Notes: a model not told the origin generated them from the letters alone. Counted from the first letter of the stretch, positions 37,887 to 47,046 are shown. The stretch: DNA of 64,000 bases from Mucilaginibacter empetricola (GCF_024808665.1 NZ_JANUBZ010000001.1:682001-746000); one strand, 5' to 3'. Made by a program: numbers and translations.

Positions 37887-40800
37887 ATGCTGAAAGTCGA
37901 TCCCCTGTATATCATTGCAATTGGCGCCTCTGCAGGCGGCATGGAAGAAATAAACTCTTTTTTTGATCACACTCCTCTGGACGGTGTATCGTATATTATT
38001 ATTCAACATCTTTCTCCGGACTTCAAAAGCCGTATGGTGGAGCTGCTGGCCAAGCATAGTAAGCTGGTTGTCAGCGAAGCCAAAAACGCGATGAAGGTCA
38101 TGAGCAACCAGGTCTATTTGATCCCCAATGATAAATTCATGACCATCAAAGGCGGTAAATTGTATTTATCCGATAAGGAAACGGTAAAAGGGCCGCACCT
38201 GACGATCAACGCTTTTTTCAAATCGCTTGCCGATGATTACGGTAAAAAAGTAATCGGGGTTGTCCTTTCAGGACTGGGTTCGGACGGTACGGAGGGAATA
38301 AAAGCGATAAAGAAAGCCGGCGGTATGGTGATCGCCCGAAATCCTGAAACCACTGAATTTGGCAGCATGCCGTCGAATGCTATTGCCACCGGACTCGTCG
38401 ATTTCGTTTTGGAACCTGCGTTAATGCCTGACGCTATAGAAGATTATGTCAAACAGGGAGGGGAACTGATCGCCGACGATAAGGACGATGAGCTTCATAT
38501 CAAAGCGATTATCGACCTGATCAAAGAAAGGTCTCCACTTGATTTTTCAGATTATAAGCTGCCTACTTTGCTGAGAAGAACGAAAAGACGGGCTGCCTAC
38601 GGCAATTTTAATTCGCTTGCCAGCTATCTTGATTTTTTAAAAGTTACTCCTGCGGAAGTAGAAGCCCTGACCAAGGATTTTCTGATCAGTGTAACTTCAT
38701 TTTTCAGGGATAAGGAGGCTTTCACCTATATCCAGAAACACATTTTGCCAACTATACTGGCGGGTTTAGCGACCGGGGAAGAATTGAAAATGTGGGTGGC
38801 GGGCTGCGCGACCGGGGAAGAAGCATATTCACTGGGGATATTGATCGCAGAACAGTTAACGGGCAAATACAAGGATACGGTAGTGAAAATATTTGCGACC
38901 GATATCGATAGCGCCGCGCTGGCGCATGCCGGTAAAGGGATTTATAACGGGGAGATCACCAAGAGCGTTTCTGAAGATCGGCTTGATAAATATTTCATTA
39001 AAGAGAGTGAACATTTCCGGGTTAGGCAGGAAGTGCGTAGCATGATCATCTTTGCGCAGCACGACCTGGTCAAAAACCCGCCTTACTGCAACATGCAGTT
39101 TATCAGCTGCCGGAACCTGCTGATCTATATGACGCCGATCCTCCAGAAGAAGATATTTTCTATGATGCTTTTCGGATTAAAAAGGGAGGGATATTTGTTC
39201 CTGGGCTCCAGTGAAAACCCGATACCGGTCATCAAGAACCTGGAAGTGGTCAACAAAAAATGGAAGATATATAAAAACCTGAAAGCAAAGCGGGACGTGA
39301 GTTTTGACGTTTTTGCCCTTCCGGAATTGCTGGATATCAAACGTACGCCATCTATCGCCCACGATATTCTTTCCCAGAATTACGGGAACTCCATTTCCGA
39401 AGCGATGCAGGTTTCCCTGGCCGATGACCAGGACTACTTAGCGATCTGCATCGACGAGCATAACTTGGTTGTGAAAGCCTACGGTGATAAGAAAAAATAC
39501 TTATTGCAAGAATACTTCACAACAAACTTGGTGGAGCTATTACCTAAACCACTTGCAATAGCATTTAATACGCTTATCAAAAGGGTTGGCCAGACAAAAA
39601 AACTGGTCTCTGTAAGCGGGATAAAAATAAAAAATGGTATAACTATCGTTAAAGTCAGGTTATCCATATGCCCGCTTAAGGTTAACAAAGGCGAACAAAA
39701 GTTACTGATGGTTACTTTCAATCCGGATACTTCCGATGCCTCACCGGTCAAGGATGATATTATTTTTGACGAAAAAATATATCACGACCAATACACAGAA
39801 AATTTGGAAGAAGAGTTGAAGGAGATGAAGATCAAGCTCCATTCTGCCTACGAAAGGCTGGACGCATCCAATGAAAATATGCAGTCTTTCAACGAAGAAC
39901 TTATTTCTGCTAACGAAGAGATGCAAAGCACTAACGAGGAAATGCAATCGGTTAACGAAGAATTGCATACCATCAATGCTGACTATCAGTTAAAAAATAA
40001 AGAGCTGCTGGAAATCAATGATGACCTGAATAATTATTTCAGAAGTAATATCAATGGGCAGCTGTTTATCAATAATGAATTGTTGCTGATGAAATTCTCA
40101 CCGGGAACAGTTAAACAGATCAACCTGCTCGAAACGGATATCGGGCGGCCGCTGAGCAATATTTCAACCAATATCAAATTTGAGACCATCATTGAGGACA
40201 TCAAGCAGGTATTGGCCGAAGGCATCGTGATCACCAAGGAGATCGAAACGAATAACGGTAAATGGTACCAGATTATGACGATGCCGTATGTGCAGCAGAT
40301 CGACCAGAAACGAAATGGGGCTATCGTAACGTTTAATGACATTACCGAATTAAAATCCACACAACTTGACCTGGATAATAAAAATGCCAGCCTGACCAGG
40401 ATCAATGCCGATCTGGATAATTTCGTATACACGGCTTCCCATGACCTCCTGGCACCACTGGCTAATATAGAAACCAGTATCGGGGTAATGAACCTGATTA
40501 AGGTTGCCGACCCCGGTATGTTAAAGTTTTTAGCCATTATCAACTCTTCAGTAAAAAAATTCCGTACGCTTATTAAAGATATTTCTGTTATCGCCCGGTT
40601 AGAAGGCGATATGCTCAACATGGAAATGGTTGATATGGCTGAAATTATCAAGAATATTGAATGGAGCCTGGAAAATAAAATCAAATCGTCTGGCGCAATA
40701 ATTACGCAACGTTTAGAGGTGAAAGAGATCCTTTTTTCTAAAAAGAATCTGCGGAGTATCCTCTTTAACCTGGTATCCAACGGTATCAAGTTTAATGACA

Positions 40801-41093
40801 GCAAAGACCCCTTGATCCATATAGATATCTCCAGGAATAATGAACACATCATATTGTCTGTACAGGATAATGGAAAAGGGATCGCAAAAAATGAGATGAA
40901 TATCATATTCGATATGTATGGCAGGCTGCATAAGGAAGTTGACGGGCAGGGGATCGGACTTTACCTGGCCAAAAAAATAATTGATGCCGCGCATGGAAGT
41001 ATTATCGTTGAGAGCGAAATAGGAAAAGGCAGTAAATTTATTATCTACTTAAAAACTGAAGCGTTAAAGGTTAACACGGCGGTTCTGGCCTGA
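37887..41093 (+). CDS. CheB-CheR-PAS-histidine kinase hybrid
   Basis: A 1068-residue fusion. CheB methylesterase (about 1-190; GASAGGMEEI with the catalytic Ser, later VVLSGLGSDGTEG); CheR methyltransferase (about 205-470; WVAGCATGEEAYSLG for S-adenosylmethionine, then ISCRNLLIYM). A long coiled coil of near-heptad repeats follows (about 640-720; NEEMQSTNEEMQSVNEEL), then a PAS-like segment, and a HisKA/HATPase pair (TASHDLLAPL; DNGKGI; GQGIGLYLAKKI). No chemoreceptors or flagellar genes are near, so it is probably a stand-alone sensor whose methyl-cycle domains have been reused. A Bacteroidota-like -7 element, TATCTTTG, lies about 70 bp upstream; no Crp/Fnr-type operator is seen. No response regulator is adjacent. 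Confidence 0.92.
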   Translation: MLKVDPLYIIAIGASAGGMEEINSFFDHTPLDGVSYIIIQHLSPDFKSRMVELLAKHSKLVVSEAKNAMKVMSNQVYLIPNDKFMTIKGGKLYLSDKETVKGPHLTINAFFKSLADDYGKKVIGVVLSGLGSDGTEGIKAIKKAGGMVIARNPETTEFGSMPSNAIATGLVDFVLEPALMPDAIEDYVKQGGELIADDKDDELHIKAIIDLIKERSPLDFSDYKLPTLLRRTKRRAAYGNFNSLASYLDFLKVTPAEVEALTKDFLISVTSFFRDKEAFTYIQKHILPTILAGLATGEELKMWVAGCATGEEAYSLGILIAEQLTGKYKDTVVKIFATDIDSAALAHAGKGIYNGEITKSVSEDRLDKYFIKESEHFRVRQEVRSMIIFAQHDLVKNPPYCNMQFISCRNLLIYMTPILQKKIFSMMLFGLKREGYLFLGSSENPIPVIKNLEVVNKKWKIYKNLKAKRDVSFDVFALPELLDIKRTPSIAHDILSQNYGNSISEAMQVSLADDQDYLAICIDEHNLVVKAYGDKKKYLLQEYFTTNLVELLPKPLAIAFNTLIKRVGQTKKLVSVSGIKIKNGITIVKVRLSICPLKVNKGEQKLLMVTFNPDTSDASPVKDDIIFDEKIYHDQYTENLEEELKEMKIKLHSAYERLDASNENMQSFNEELISANEEMQSTNEEMQSVNEELHTINADYQLKNKELLEINDDLNNYFRSNINGQLFINNELLLMKFSPGTVKQINLLETDIGRPLSNISTNIKFETIIEDIKQVLAEGIVITKEIETNNGKWYQIMTMPYVQQIDQKRNGAIVTFNDITELKSTQLDLDNKNASLTRINADLDNFVYTASHDLLAPLANIETSIGVMNLIKVADPGMLKFLAIINSSVKKFRTLIKDISVIARLEGDMLNMEMVDMAEIIKNIEWSLENKIKSSGAIITQRLEVKEILFSKKNLRSILFNLVSNGIKFNDSKDPLIHIDISRNNEHIILSVQDNGKGIAKNEMNIIFDMYGRLHKEVDGQGIGLYLAKKIIDAAHGSIIVESEIGKGSKFIIYLKTEALKVNTAVLA

Positions 41094-41160
41094 TTCGCTG
41101 CCTGCCGCCTATTTATTCCGATACTATTTACTAAAAGCCGTTTCAGGCGTCGCATAATAG

Positions 41161-41194
41161 TGATGCCTGTCATTTTTTCATATGACGATAGTCA
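41161..41194 (+). promoter_or_regulatory. Tandem Crp/Fnr-type operator upstream of the PNPOx-CHAD-Mla operon
   Basis: TGATGCCTGTCA (41161) and TGACGATAGTCA (41183), 22 bp apart with spacer TTTTTTCATA. Both sites are full palindromes, one of the best pairs. The site is 87 bp from the ATG at 41282. Confidence 0.75.
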
Positions 41195-41281
41195 TAGCTT
41201 TGGCAACGTGCTATCCCGACATTTACATCAATAATTTATCGAATATCCCGCTGATGTCTGCGGGTGTTTATAGTTCTAACG

Positions 41282-41704
41282 ATGGAAAATGTAACTGAAA
41301 TGTCGGACAGGTCCGCAGAATATCATGTGATCGCTAAACGCTGGAAATCCGACCTTGAATTTTTTAAAATCGAGTCTGCCTTCCTGTCCCGTCTTAAACA
41401 GGATTATTATTTCAGCCGCCTGAAAGACTACAATAATACTGAACAATTGCAAAAAGCCGGAGAGCACCTCTTAAAGCTGCAAATGGAGATACTTCAGGCG
41501 GAAACCGAGGTAAATACACAACTTCACCAGTTAGCGGAGGTCGCCGAGAATAATTTAGCCGAAAATGCCAAAAATCTCGCGCTTACCAACGCCACGGTAG
41601 GTCATTTGATGATCCGTCTTACCCACGAATACCAGGAGGTAAAAAAAGAATTTTTTACAGCGGTAGAAAGTATTTTCCGCGAATTGGAAACGCTCGCCAA
41701 TTAA
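41282..41704 (+). CDS. Helical protein of unknown function, first gene of operon
   Basis: About 140 residues from the ATG at 41282 (MENVTEMSDRSAEYHVIAKRW); the longer frame begins at a GTG at 41264. Almost wholly alpha-helical with heptad-like spacing (LLKLQMEILQAETEVNTQLHQLAEV), no signal peptide or membrane helix. No family recognised. It directly follows the tandem operator and starts a run of seven same-strand genes with gaps below 50 bp. Confidence 0.7.
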   Translation: MENVTEMSDRSAEYHVIAKRWKSDLEFFKIESAFLSRLKQDYYFSRLKDYNNTEQLQKAGEHLLKLQMEILQAETEVNTQLHQLAEVAENNLAENAKNLALTNATVGHLMIRLTHEYQEVKKEFFTAVESIFRELETLAN

Positions 41705-41750
41705 TTAACGGGCGTCACCTCCTAATTTTACCAAATTAATTAAAACCGAA

Positions 41751-42203
41751 ATGTTAAGAGAACTCAACGATAACCAGATTGAAGATTTATTGAAAGAACA
41801 GGTGATCGGTCGCATCGGCTGCCATTCCGCGGAAACCATGTACGTGGTACCTGTAAATTATGTATATGACGGCGTGAGCATCTATTGCCATTCTGCCCAG
41901 GGCATGAAAATAGATATGATGCGGAAAAATCCGCAGGTCTGCTTTGAAGTCGACAAGATCAAGGATGTGACCAACTGGGAAAGTGTGATCGCCTGGGGAA
42001 AGTTCGAGGAGATCACGGACATGGAGGAAAAACAACAGGTACTTCAAAAGCTGGTTAACCGTATTACCCCTTATATTATCGATGATTCCGTTACCCGTGA
42101 ACATGGTTTTGTAGATGAAGAAAGCGACGTCGGAACGACAGTAGAACTGATCATGTATAAGATCGTCGTCAGCAAAAAAACAGGCCGTTTTGAAGACAGG
42201 TAG
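41751..42203 (+). CDS. PNPOx-like FMN-binding split-barrel protein
   Basis: A 150-residue protein of the pyridoxamine-phosphate-oxidase-like superfamily: LLKEQVIGRIGCHSAETMYVVPVNYVYDG, then GMKIDMMRKNPQVCFEVDKI, and VIAWGKFEEITD. Such small flavin-binding proteins are common stress or oxygen-limitation genes, several being in the mycobacterial DosR regulon. Substrate unknown; unlikely to be a true PdxH because the pyridoxal-site residues are not evident. Confidence 0.86.
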   Translation: MLRELNDNQIEDLLKEQVIGRIGCHSAETMYVVPVNYVYDGVSIYCHSAQGMKIDMMRKNPQVCFEVDKIKDVTNWESVIAWGKFEEITDMEEKQQVLQKLVNRITPYIIDDSVTREHGFVDEESDVGTTVELIMYKIVVSKKTGRFEDR

Positions 42204-42250
42204 ATCATTTCGTTTTCAATGAAGATCCAGCAGCCAATTAAATAACAAGC

Positions 42251-42772
42251 ATGAGTGAACAACTGAAAAATCCGGTAACGAATAAAGATCATACCCGGGG
42301 TCCAGAAACAGCACCTTTGGAATTGGTAGAATACGGTGATTACCAATGTCCTTCTTGTGGTGAGGCTTACCTTGTTTTAAAGGGTGTTCAGCAACAGTTG
42401 GGTAACCAGGTGAAATTTATATTCAGGAATTTTCCGTTAGCGGAACACCCGGACGCTTTTGGTGCTGCGATGGCTGCCGAGGCTGCCGGATTGCAGCATA
42501 AATTCTGGGAAATGTATGATCTGTTGTACAATAACCAGCTTTACCTGGGAAGCAATGATATTTTAGGTTACGCAGAGCAGATCGGTTTGGATATGCAGCG
42601 GTTCGAAAGAGATATCCGCAGTGAAGCGCTGGCTTCAAAAATACAGGCCGACTTTGGTGGCGGAGAAAGTAGCGGCGTCACCGGAACGCCTAACTTTTAT
42701 ATTAACGGTGAAAAGTATGACGGGGATTGGGAAGGCGAAGGACTGCTCCTTCATTTAAAAAGACTCCTCTGA
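42251..42772 (+). CDS. DsbA-fold thioredoxin-like protein
   Basis: A 173-residue protein with a DsbA/Thioredoxin_4 fold: EYGDYQCPSCGEAYL gives a CPSC active site, followed by the helical insert (FGAAMAAEAAGLQHKFWEMYDLLY) and the cis-Pro region SGVTGTPNFYINGEKYDG. No signal peptide is seen, so it probably acts in the cytoplasm, unlike classical DsbA. It is close to the type often encoded beside Na+/H+ antiporters or stress genes. Confidence 0.88.
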   Translation: MSEQLKNPVTNKDHTRGPETAPLELVEYGDYQCPSCGEAYLVLKGVQQQLGNQVKFIFRNFPLAEHPDAFGAAMAAEAAGLQHKFWEMYDLLYNNQLYLGSNDILGYAEQIGLDMQRFERDIRSEALASKIQADFGGGESSGVTGTPNFYINGEKYDGDWEGEGLLLHLKRLL

Positions 42773-42815
42773 TAAACAGGGCTTTAACTTATCAATTACA
42801 TCAACAAGATAAATT

Positions 42816-43673
42816 ATGAAACATCTGAAAATAGAGGAAATCATTGAGAAAAGGTTTGAGAAATTAAATCAGGCCTTTGGCCAGGCCATGCTGCATTGCC
42901 AGGAAGACGATATCCGGGTTTTCCGGGTGAAGGTTAAAAAATTGTCGGCCATTCTACAATTGTTGGATAGCGCAAAAGCGCACGGGCATCCGATCAAAAT
43001 GCCGCAAAAAATGATCAGGCTTAGCCGGCTGCTCGGTACTATCCGAACACTTCAGATGCAGCAAAACCACATTCAGGAGCGTATCAGAGAAAAGAATATC
43101 GGATCCCCGGAGGTCTATTTAAGATTGATAAGTGATCAGATCCTTCAACATATGGAGAATGCCGTAAAACATATAAAAGGTACAAAGTCATTCAAAAAAG
43201 AAGAAGAAAAATTATCAGGCTTACTTCCGAAACAGTTGAGCCGGGAGGCGATCCTGCAATTCGTACGTTCGGAAGGCGACATCCTGGAAGCATTATTTAC
43301 CCCGGTGTTTCCTGCTGACAAAGCCTTTCATGAAGCCAGGAAGCACTTTAAAAACTTGTTATACCTATCTCCTTATATTGATCTGGAAATCGCCGACTTG
43401 TCACCGTACAAGCTGTTATGCAGCTTTGAATCCATTGATGAGTTTACCAGGCTGTTAGGCAAATTTCAGGATTTGAATATCGCCCTGGACAGCTTATATC
43501 AATCGGTACCCAAGATGGAAATAGACGAAAATGAAACAGCAATTTTACGACAGCTCGAACAAATATGGGTAGAAGCGAGAGAGTCTCTCCGCGTTCAGAT
43601 CTATGAAGAAATGGAAAAAATTACCGCTTCAGGGCGAACTGCCGAAGCCCCGGTTGAATGGGTTGTGATGTAA
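42816..43673 (+). CDS. CHAD domain protein (polyphosphate-binding)
   Basis: A 285-residue all-helical protein with the two four-helix halves of CHAD domains. Conserved basic/His positions are seen in IRVFRVKVKKLSAILQLL and FHEARKHFKNLLYLS, with FTRLLGKFQDLNIALD near the end of the domain. CHAD proteins bind inorganic polyphosphate through such Lys/Arg/His patches. A polyphosphate kinase 2 gene at 48832 makes a polyphosphate link plausible. Part of the operator-controlled operon. Confidence 0.85.
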   Translation: MKHLKIEEIIEKRFEKLNQAFGQAMLHCQEDDIRVFRVKVKKLSAILQLLDSAKAHGHPIKMPQKMIRLSRLLGTIRTLQMQQNHIQERIREKNIGSPEVYLRLISDQILQHMENAVKHIKGTKSFKKEEEKLSGLLPKQLSREAILQFVRSEGDILEALFTPVFPADKAFHEARKHFKNLLYLSPYIDLEIADLSPYKLLCSFESIDEFTRLLGKFQDLNIALDSLYQSVPKMEIDENETAILRQLEQIWVEARESLRVQIYEEMEKITASGRTAEAPVEWVVM

Positions 43674-43701
43674 ATCTTATAGCAGATCAAAACAAAGAAA
43701 G

Positions 43702-44472
43702 ATGCCTTTAATACAAGATACCAGCGATTTTTTCGACGAAACGGGTAACATGGCGAAATTTACCGGCCACTTCTTTTCACATGGGCTGCGGCCCAGATTT
43801 GAAGTTAAGGAACTGTTTGCCCAGTGCTATACCATCGGCTACAAATCGTTCCCGCTGATCGGCCTCACCGGCTTTATCATGGGTTTGGTTTTGACGATGC
43901 AGTTAAGGCCCTCGCTGGTGAGTTATGGCGTGCAGTCGGAACTGCCGGTGATGGTAGGTGTCGCCATTGTCCGGGAGATCGGGCCGGTGATCACCGCCCT
44001 GATTTTTGCCGGGAAGATCGGTAGCAGCATTGGCGCTGAACTCGGCTCTATGAAAGTGACCGAGCAGATAGATGCCATGGAAGTGAGCGGGACAAATCCC
44101 TACAAATACCTCGTGGCTACCCGCGTTCTGGCAACTACCCTTATGCTTCCGCTGCTGACCATATTAGGCGATGCGATTTCCTTATTCGGCGCTTATATCG
44201 GCGTCAACATTAGTTCGGTAACTACCATTCATTTGTTTTTTGCACAGGTATTTCAAAGCCTCAGCTTCAGCGACATTTTACCCGCTATCACCAAAACCTT
44301 TTTCTTTGGTTTCGCGGTAGGCATCATCGGCTGTTATAAAGGATTCAACTCCAGTAAAGGAACACAGGGAGTCGGCGTTTCTGCAAATTCAGCGGTTGTC
44401 CTTTCATCGGTATTGATATTCATCATAGACCTGCTGGCTGTTCAGTTCACCAATTTATTAGGATTAAACTAA
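43702..44472 (+). CDS. mlaE: MlaE-type ABC transporter permease
   Basis: A 256-residue permease with about five to six helices. Family signatures are GLTGFIMGLVLTMQ, IVREIGPVITALIFAGKIGSSIGAELGSMKVTEQIDAMEVSG and GVGVSANSAVVLSS. It is the membrane part of the Mla lipid transporter, which moves phospholipids between the membranes. Start codon one base before the next operon partner's region: mlaF begins 2 bp after its stop. Confidence 0.93.
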   Translation: MPLIQDTSDFFDETGNMAKFTGHFFSHGLRPRFEVKELFAQCYTIGYKSFPLIGLTGFIMGLVLTMQLRPSLVSYGVQSELPVMVGVAIVREIGPVITALIFAGKIGSSIGAELGSMKVTEQIDAMEVSGTNPYKYLVATRVLATTLMLPLLTILGDAISLFGAYIGVNISSVTTIHLFFAQVFQSLSFSDILPAITKTFFFGFAVGIIGCYKGFNSSKGTQGVGVSANSAVVLSSVLIFIIDLLAVQFTNLLGLN

Positions 44473-44473
44473 G

Positions 44474-45259
44474 GTGATGACAACCGCAATAAATACCAAA
44501 ATTAAACCGGAAGATAACATCGCCAAAGGGGCTCCGGTAATCGTCATTGAGCATTTGTTTAAGCGATTCGGAAAAAACGTTGTATTGAAAGATTTTAACC
44601 TGACCGTACATGGCGAAGAAAACGTTGTGGTATTGGGAAAATCAGGTGCCGGGAAATCGGTACTGATCAAGTGTATCATTGGCTTATTAAAACCCGATAG
44701 CGGGAAAATACTCGTGTTTGGAGAGAATGTACCGGGCATGAATCCTGACGAGCTGGACAAAGTAAGAACTAAAATAGGTTTCCTGTTCCAGGCCAATGCC
44801 CTTTATGATTCCATGACTGTCCGGGAGAACCTTGAATTTCCTTTGCGCAGGCACTGGATAGATCTTTCCCAAAAGCAGGTCGATCAAATGGTTTCGGAGG
44901 CGCTTGAAAATGTTGGGCTGAAAAATACGGGCGACATGATGCCTTCTGAATTATCCGGCGGCATGCTTAAAAGAATTGCACTGGCCAGGACACTGATCCT
45001 GAAACCGGAAGTGATCTTATACGACGAACCCACTACCGGCCTTGACCCGGTTACTTCAAGGGAGATCGACCGCCTCATCCTGACCTTACAGAAAAAATAC
45101 CATACTTCTTCCATCGTCATTTCACATGATATGAATTGTGTTAAAAATATCGCCGACAGGGTGATACTCTTACTGGATGGGGTCTGCTATGCGGACGGGA
45201 CATACGAAGAGCTGGAACAATCCGGCGATGAAAAAATAAAACAATTTTTTGAGCAATAG
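44474..45259 (+). CDS. mlaF: MlaF-type ABC transporter ATPase
   Basis: A 261-residue ABC ATPase: Walker A GKSGAGKS, Q loop in FLFQANALYDSMTV, signature LSGGMLKR (with Met after GG, usual for MlaF), Walker B VILYDEPTTGLDP, switch His in VISHDM. Together with mlaE and mlaD it forms the inner-membrane MlaFED core. Confidence 0.94.
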   Translation: MMTTAINTKIKPEDNIAKGAPVIVIEHLFKRFGKNVVLKDFNLTVHGEENVVVLGKSGAGKSVLIKCIIGLLKPDSGKILVFGENVPGMNPDELDKVRTKIGFLFQANALYDSMTVRENLEFPLRRHWIDLSQKQVDQMVSEALENVGLKNTGDMMPSELSGGMLKRIALARTLILKPEVILYDEPTTGLDPVTSREIDRLILTLQKKYHTSSIVISHDMNCVKNIADRVILLLDGVCYADGTYEELEQSGDEKIKQFFEQ

Positions 45260-45262
45260 ATC

Positions 45263-46243
45263 ATGGCGAAACAGGGTGAAAATAATATAAAATTGGGGGT
45301 CTTTGTCCTCACCGGCTTACTAGTCGTGATGGTTGCTTTTTATATGATCGGCAGTAACACCAGCATGTTTGGCAGCAGCTTTAAGCTTAAGGCCCGTTTT
45401 TCCAATTTAAGCGGATTAATGGAAGGTAATAATGTGCTTTTTTCGGGCATACAGGCAGGCACAGTAAAGAGCATTGAAATTATTAATGATACCACTATCG
45501 AGGTGACCATGGTCATTAACAGCAAAGTGAGTGCTTACATACATAACAATGCAGAAGCGGCTATCGGCACGGATGGTTTAATGGGTAATAAAGTAATCAA
45601 TATACAGCCGGAAAAAATCAACAGCCCTTTGGCTAAAGATGGAGACTTATTACCTGCGCAGAAACTGACCAGTATGGATGCCATGCTGCAGACCTTGTCT
45701 AAAACAAATAATAACATTGCCACCATATCAGAGGCTTTAAAAACGACTGTGCTGCGATTGGACACCAGCGAAATATTCAAAGTTTTGAATGACAAAACCA
45801 TTGGTATCAGCATAAGAGCTTCCTTGAAAAGCATCAATAACGCCAGTGACAATGCCAGTGAAATGACCGGGGGATTCAATGACATCGTCGGACAGATCAA
45901 ACGGGGCAAGGGTGCCGCCGGGGTGTTATTAACGGATACCGGTTTTGCGGGTAATTTAAAAACTGCGATGGTTAAGTTAAGGTCCGCAAGCGATAATGCC
46001 AATAAAATGACTTTGCAGCTAAATCACGATCTCGCCTATGGTAAAGGGCCATTGCACGCACTTTTACGCGACTCCTCAATAAGCCAAAGATTAAATACCA
46101 GCATGGAGAATGTCCAAAAAGGGACCGATGGATTTAACCAGATCGTAACGGCGCTAAAACACAATTTCCTGGTGCGGGGCTATTTCAAAACACAGGAAAA
46201 GAAGCGACTGAAAGATAGTGTCAACCGGCAGGCTGTTAAATAA
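45263..46243 (+). CDS. mlaD: MlaD-type MCE-domain lipid carrier
   Basis: A 326-residue protein: one N-terminal membrane helix (KLGVFVLTGLLVVMVAFYMIG), an MCE domain (about 38-115, LKARFSNLSGLMEGNNVLFSGIQAGTVKSIEI), and a long helical C-terminal region with repeated Asn/Ser-rich heptads (INNASDNASEMTGGFNDI, RSASDNANKMTLQLN). It forms the hexameric ring that shuttles lipids. No mlaB, mlaC or mlaA is adjacent, as usual in Bacteroidota. Last gene of the operon. Confidence 0.93.
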   Translation: MAKQGENNIKLGVFVLTGLLVVMVAFYMIGSNTSMFGSSFKLKARFSNLSGLMEGNNVLFSGIQAGTVKSIEIINDTTIEVTMVINSKVSAYIHNNAEAAIGTDGLMGNKVINIQPEKINSPLAKDGDLLPAQKLTSMDAMLQTLSKTNNNIATISEALKTTVLRLDTSEIFKVLNDKTIGISIRASLKSINNASDNASEMTGGFNDIVGQIKRGKGAAGVLLTDTGFAGNLKTAMVKLRSASDNANKMTLQLNHDLAYGKGPLHALLRDSSISQRLNTSMENVQKGTDGFNQIVTALKHNFLVRGYFKTQEKKRLKDSVNRQAVK

Positions 46244-46310
46244 ATAGTTAGGCCTTTGATAAAGCTGTGGTTCACCAATCATAATGCCTGCTGTGTAAAA
46301 TTTAGCCCAC

Positions 46311-46745
46311 CTAGTAGGTAAGACCTTTAATGGGGACAGGAAATATAAAGCCCTCCAGCACATTCCAATGGGCTGCTGAAACATGCTCTTTAAATGACTG
46401 CATGCTTTCGTGCATGGTTTGCGCATAGCTTTTATCGAATTTTAGTAAGAACGTTTCGAGCTTGGCAAGCTTCGCCTTTATAGCTGTATCCCGCTCCTCT
46501 TTTCCTTTTGGCAGCTCGTTGTCTGTTTCGGTGAAGTTTTTGGCAAATGCCTTATCTGCCTTATCATAAAAGCCGGACAGCGCCGGCTTGCAGGTATAGG
46601 TCTTCATGTGGTCGAACGCTATTGCGGTTTTCTTTTCCTTCGCATCCGTATCCCCGTCCTGGTTGGCAGCGAGTAAAGATATATATACCGGAAACTTTAA
46701 AAATTCCTGTTGCTCTGCGTTTGAAAGATTTTCGAATATGTTCAT
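46311..46745 (-). CDS. Small helical protein, possibly TerB-like
   Basis: A 144-residue soluble protein. SLLAANQDGDTDAKEKKTAIAF near residue 30 resembles the acidic first repeat of TerB-like domains, but the similarity is weak and read by eye. The rest is helical and rich in Lys and Glu. It is divergent from slipin and has a copy of motif 2 about 210 bp upstream, so it may be co-regulated with slipin-PPK2-N-ATPase and nuo. Confidence 0.6.
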   Translation of the reverse strand: MNIFENLSNAEQQEFLKFPVYISLLAANQDGDTDAKEKKTAIAFDHMKTYTCKPALSGFYDKADKAFAKNFTETDNELPKGKEERDTAIKAKLAKLETFLLKFDKSYAQTMHESMQSFKEHVSAAHWNVLEGFIFPVPIKGLTY

Positions 46746-46956
46746 TTTTGTTTGATAATTATTAAAAATAATGCCTTTGATGTATCGGTGAGGCCGTCGC
46801 AGATAAAAACAGGATAGATGTCTAACTATTCCATTTATTTCCGTTCAACCGGAGTTCAAAATCTAAACGCTATCCCAAACTATATAAAGCATGGAAAGGG
46901 AGCGATTTTAGGTGTGCCTGAGCATTTTATAAAGATGGATATGAATTTTGGTACCC
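46746..46956. other. Leader region between the 46745 gene and its motif-2 site
   Basis: About 210 bp without a recognisable gene. It would be the 5' untranslated leader of the minus-strand gene if transcription starts at the motif-2 copy at 46957-46998. No obvious strong hairpin was seen. Confidence 0.35.
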
Positions 46957-46998
46957 GTCTTACATAATCTTGGAAATAGGTTGCATGATTCACACATT
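46957..46998 (-). promoter_or_regulatory. Motif-2 promoter/operator, minus-strand copy
   Basis: Read on the minus strand: GTGTGAATCATGCAACC then ATTATGTAAG. CAAC and TAAG are again 21 bp apart and GTGTG is 12 bp before CAAC, as in the copy at 47036. It points toward the gene at 46745. Confidence 0.55.
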
Positions 46999-47046
46999 TT
47001 CAAGCGGCTGTATTCAAATTGATTTTAGTAAAAATGTGTGAATCAT
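46985..47046. repeat. Perfect 16-bp inverted repeat in the divergent promoter
   Basis: ATGATTCACACATTTT (46985-47000) and its exact reverse complement AAAATGTGTGAATCAT (47031-47046) flank a 30-bp spacer. Each arm is the upstream part of a motif-2 copy, so the two promoters are mirrored and may share a regulator or loop. Confidence 0.75.

Noticed and set aside
41751..42203. True pyridoxamine phosphate oxidase (PdxH)
   Set aside because: Only the general FMN split-barrel pattern is visible and the protein is short; the vitamin B6 function is not supported.
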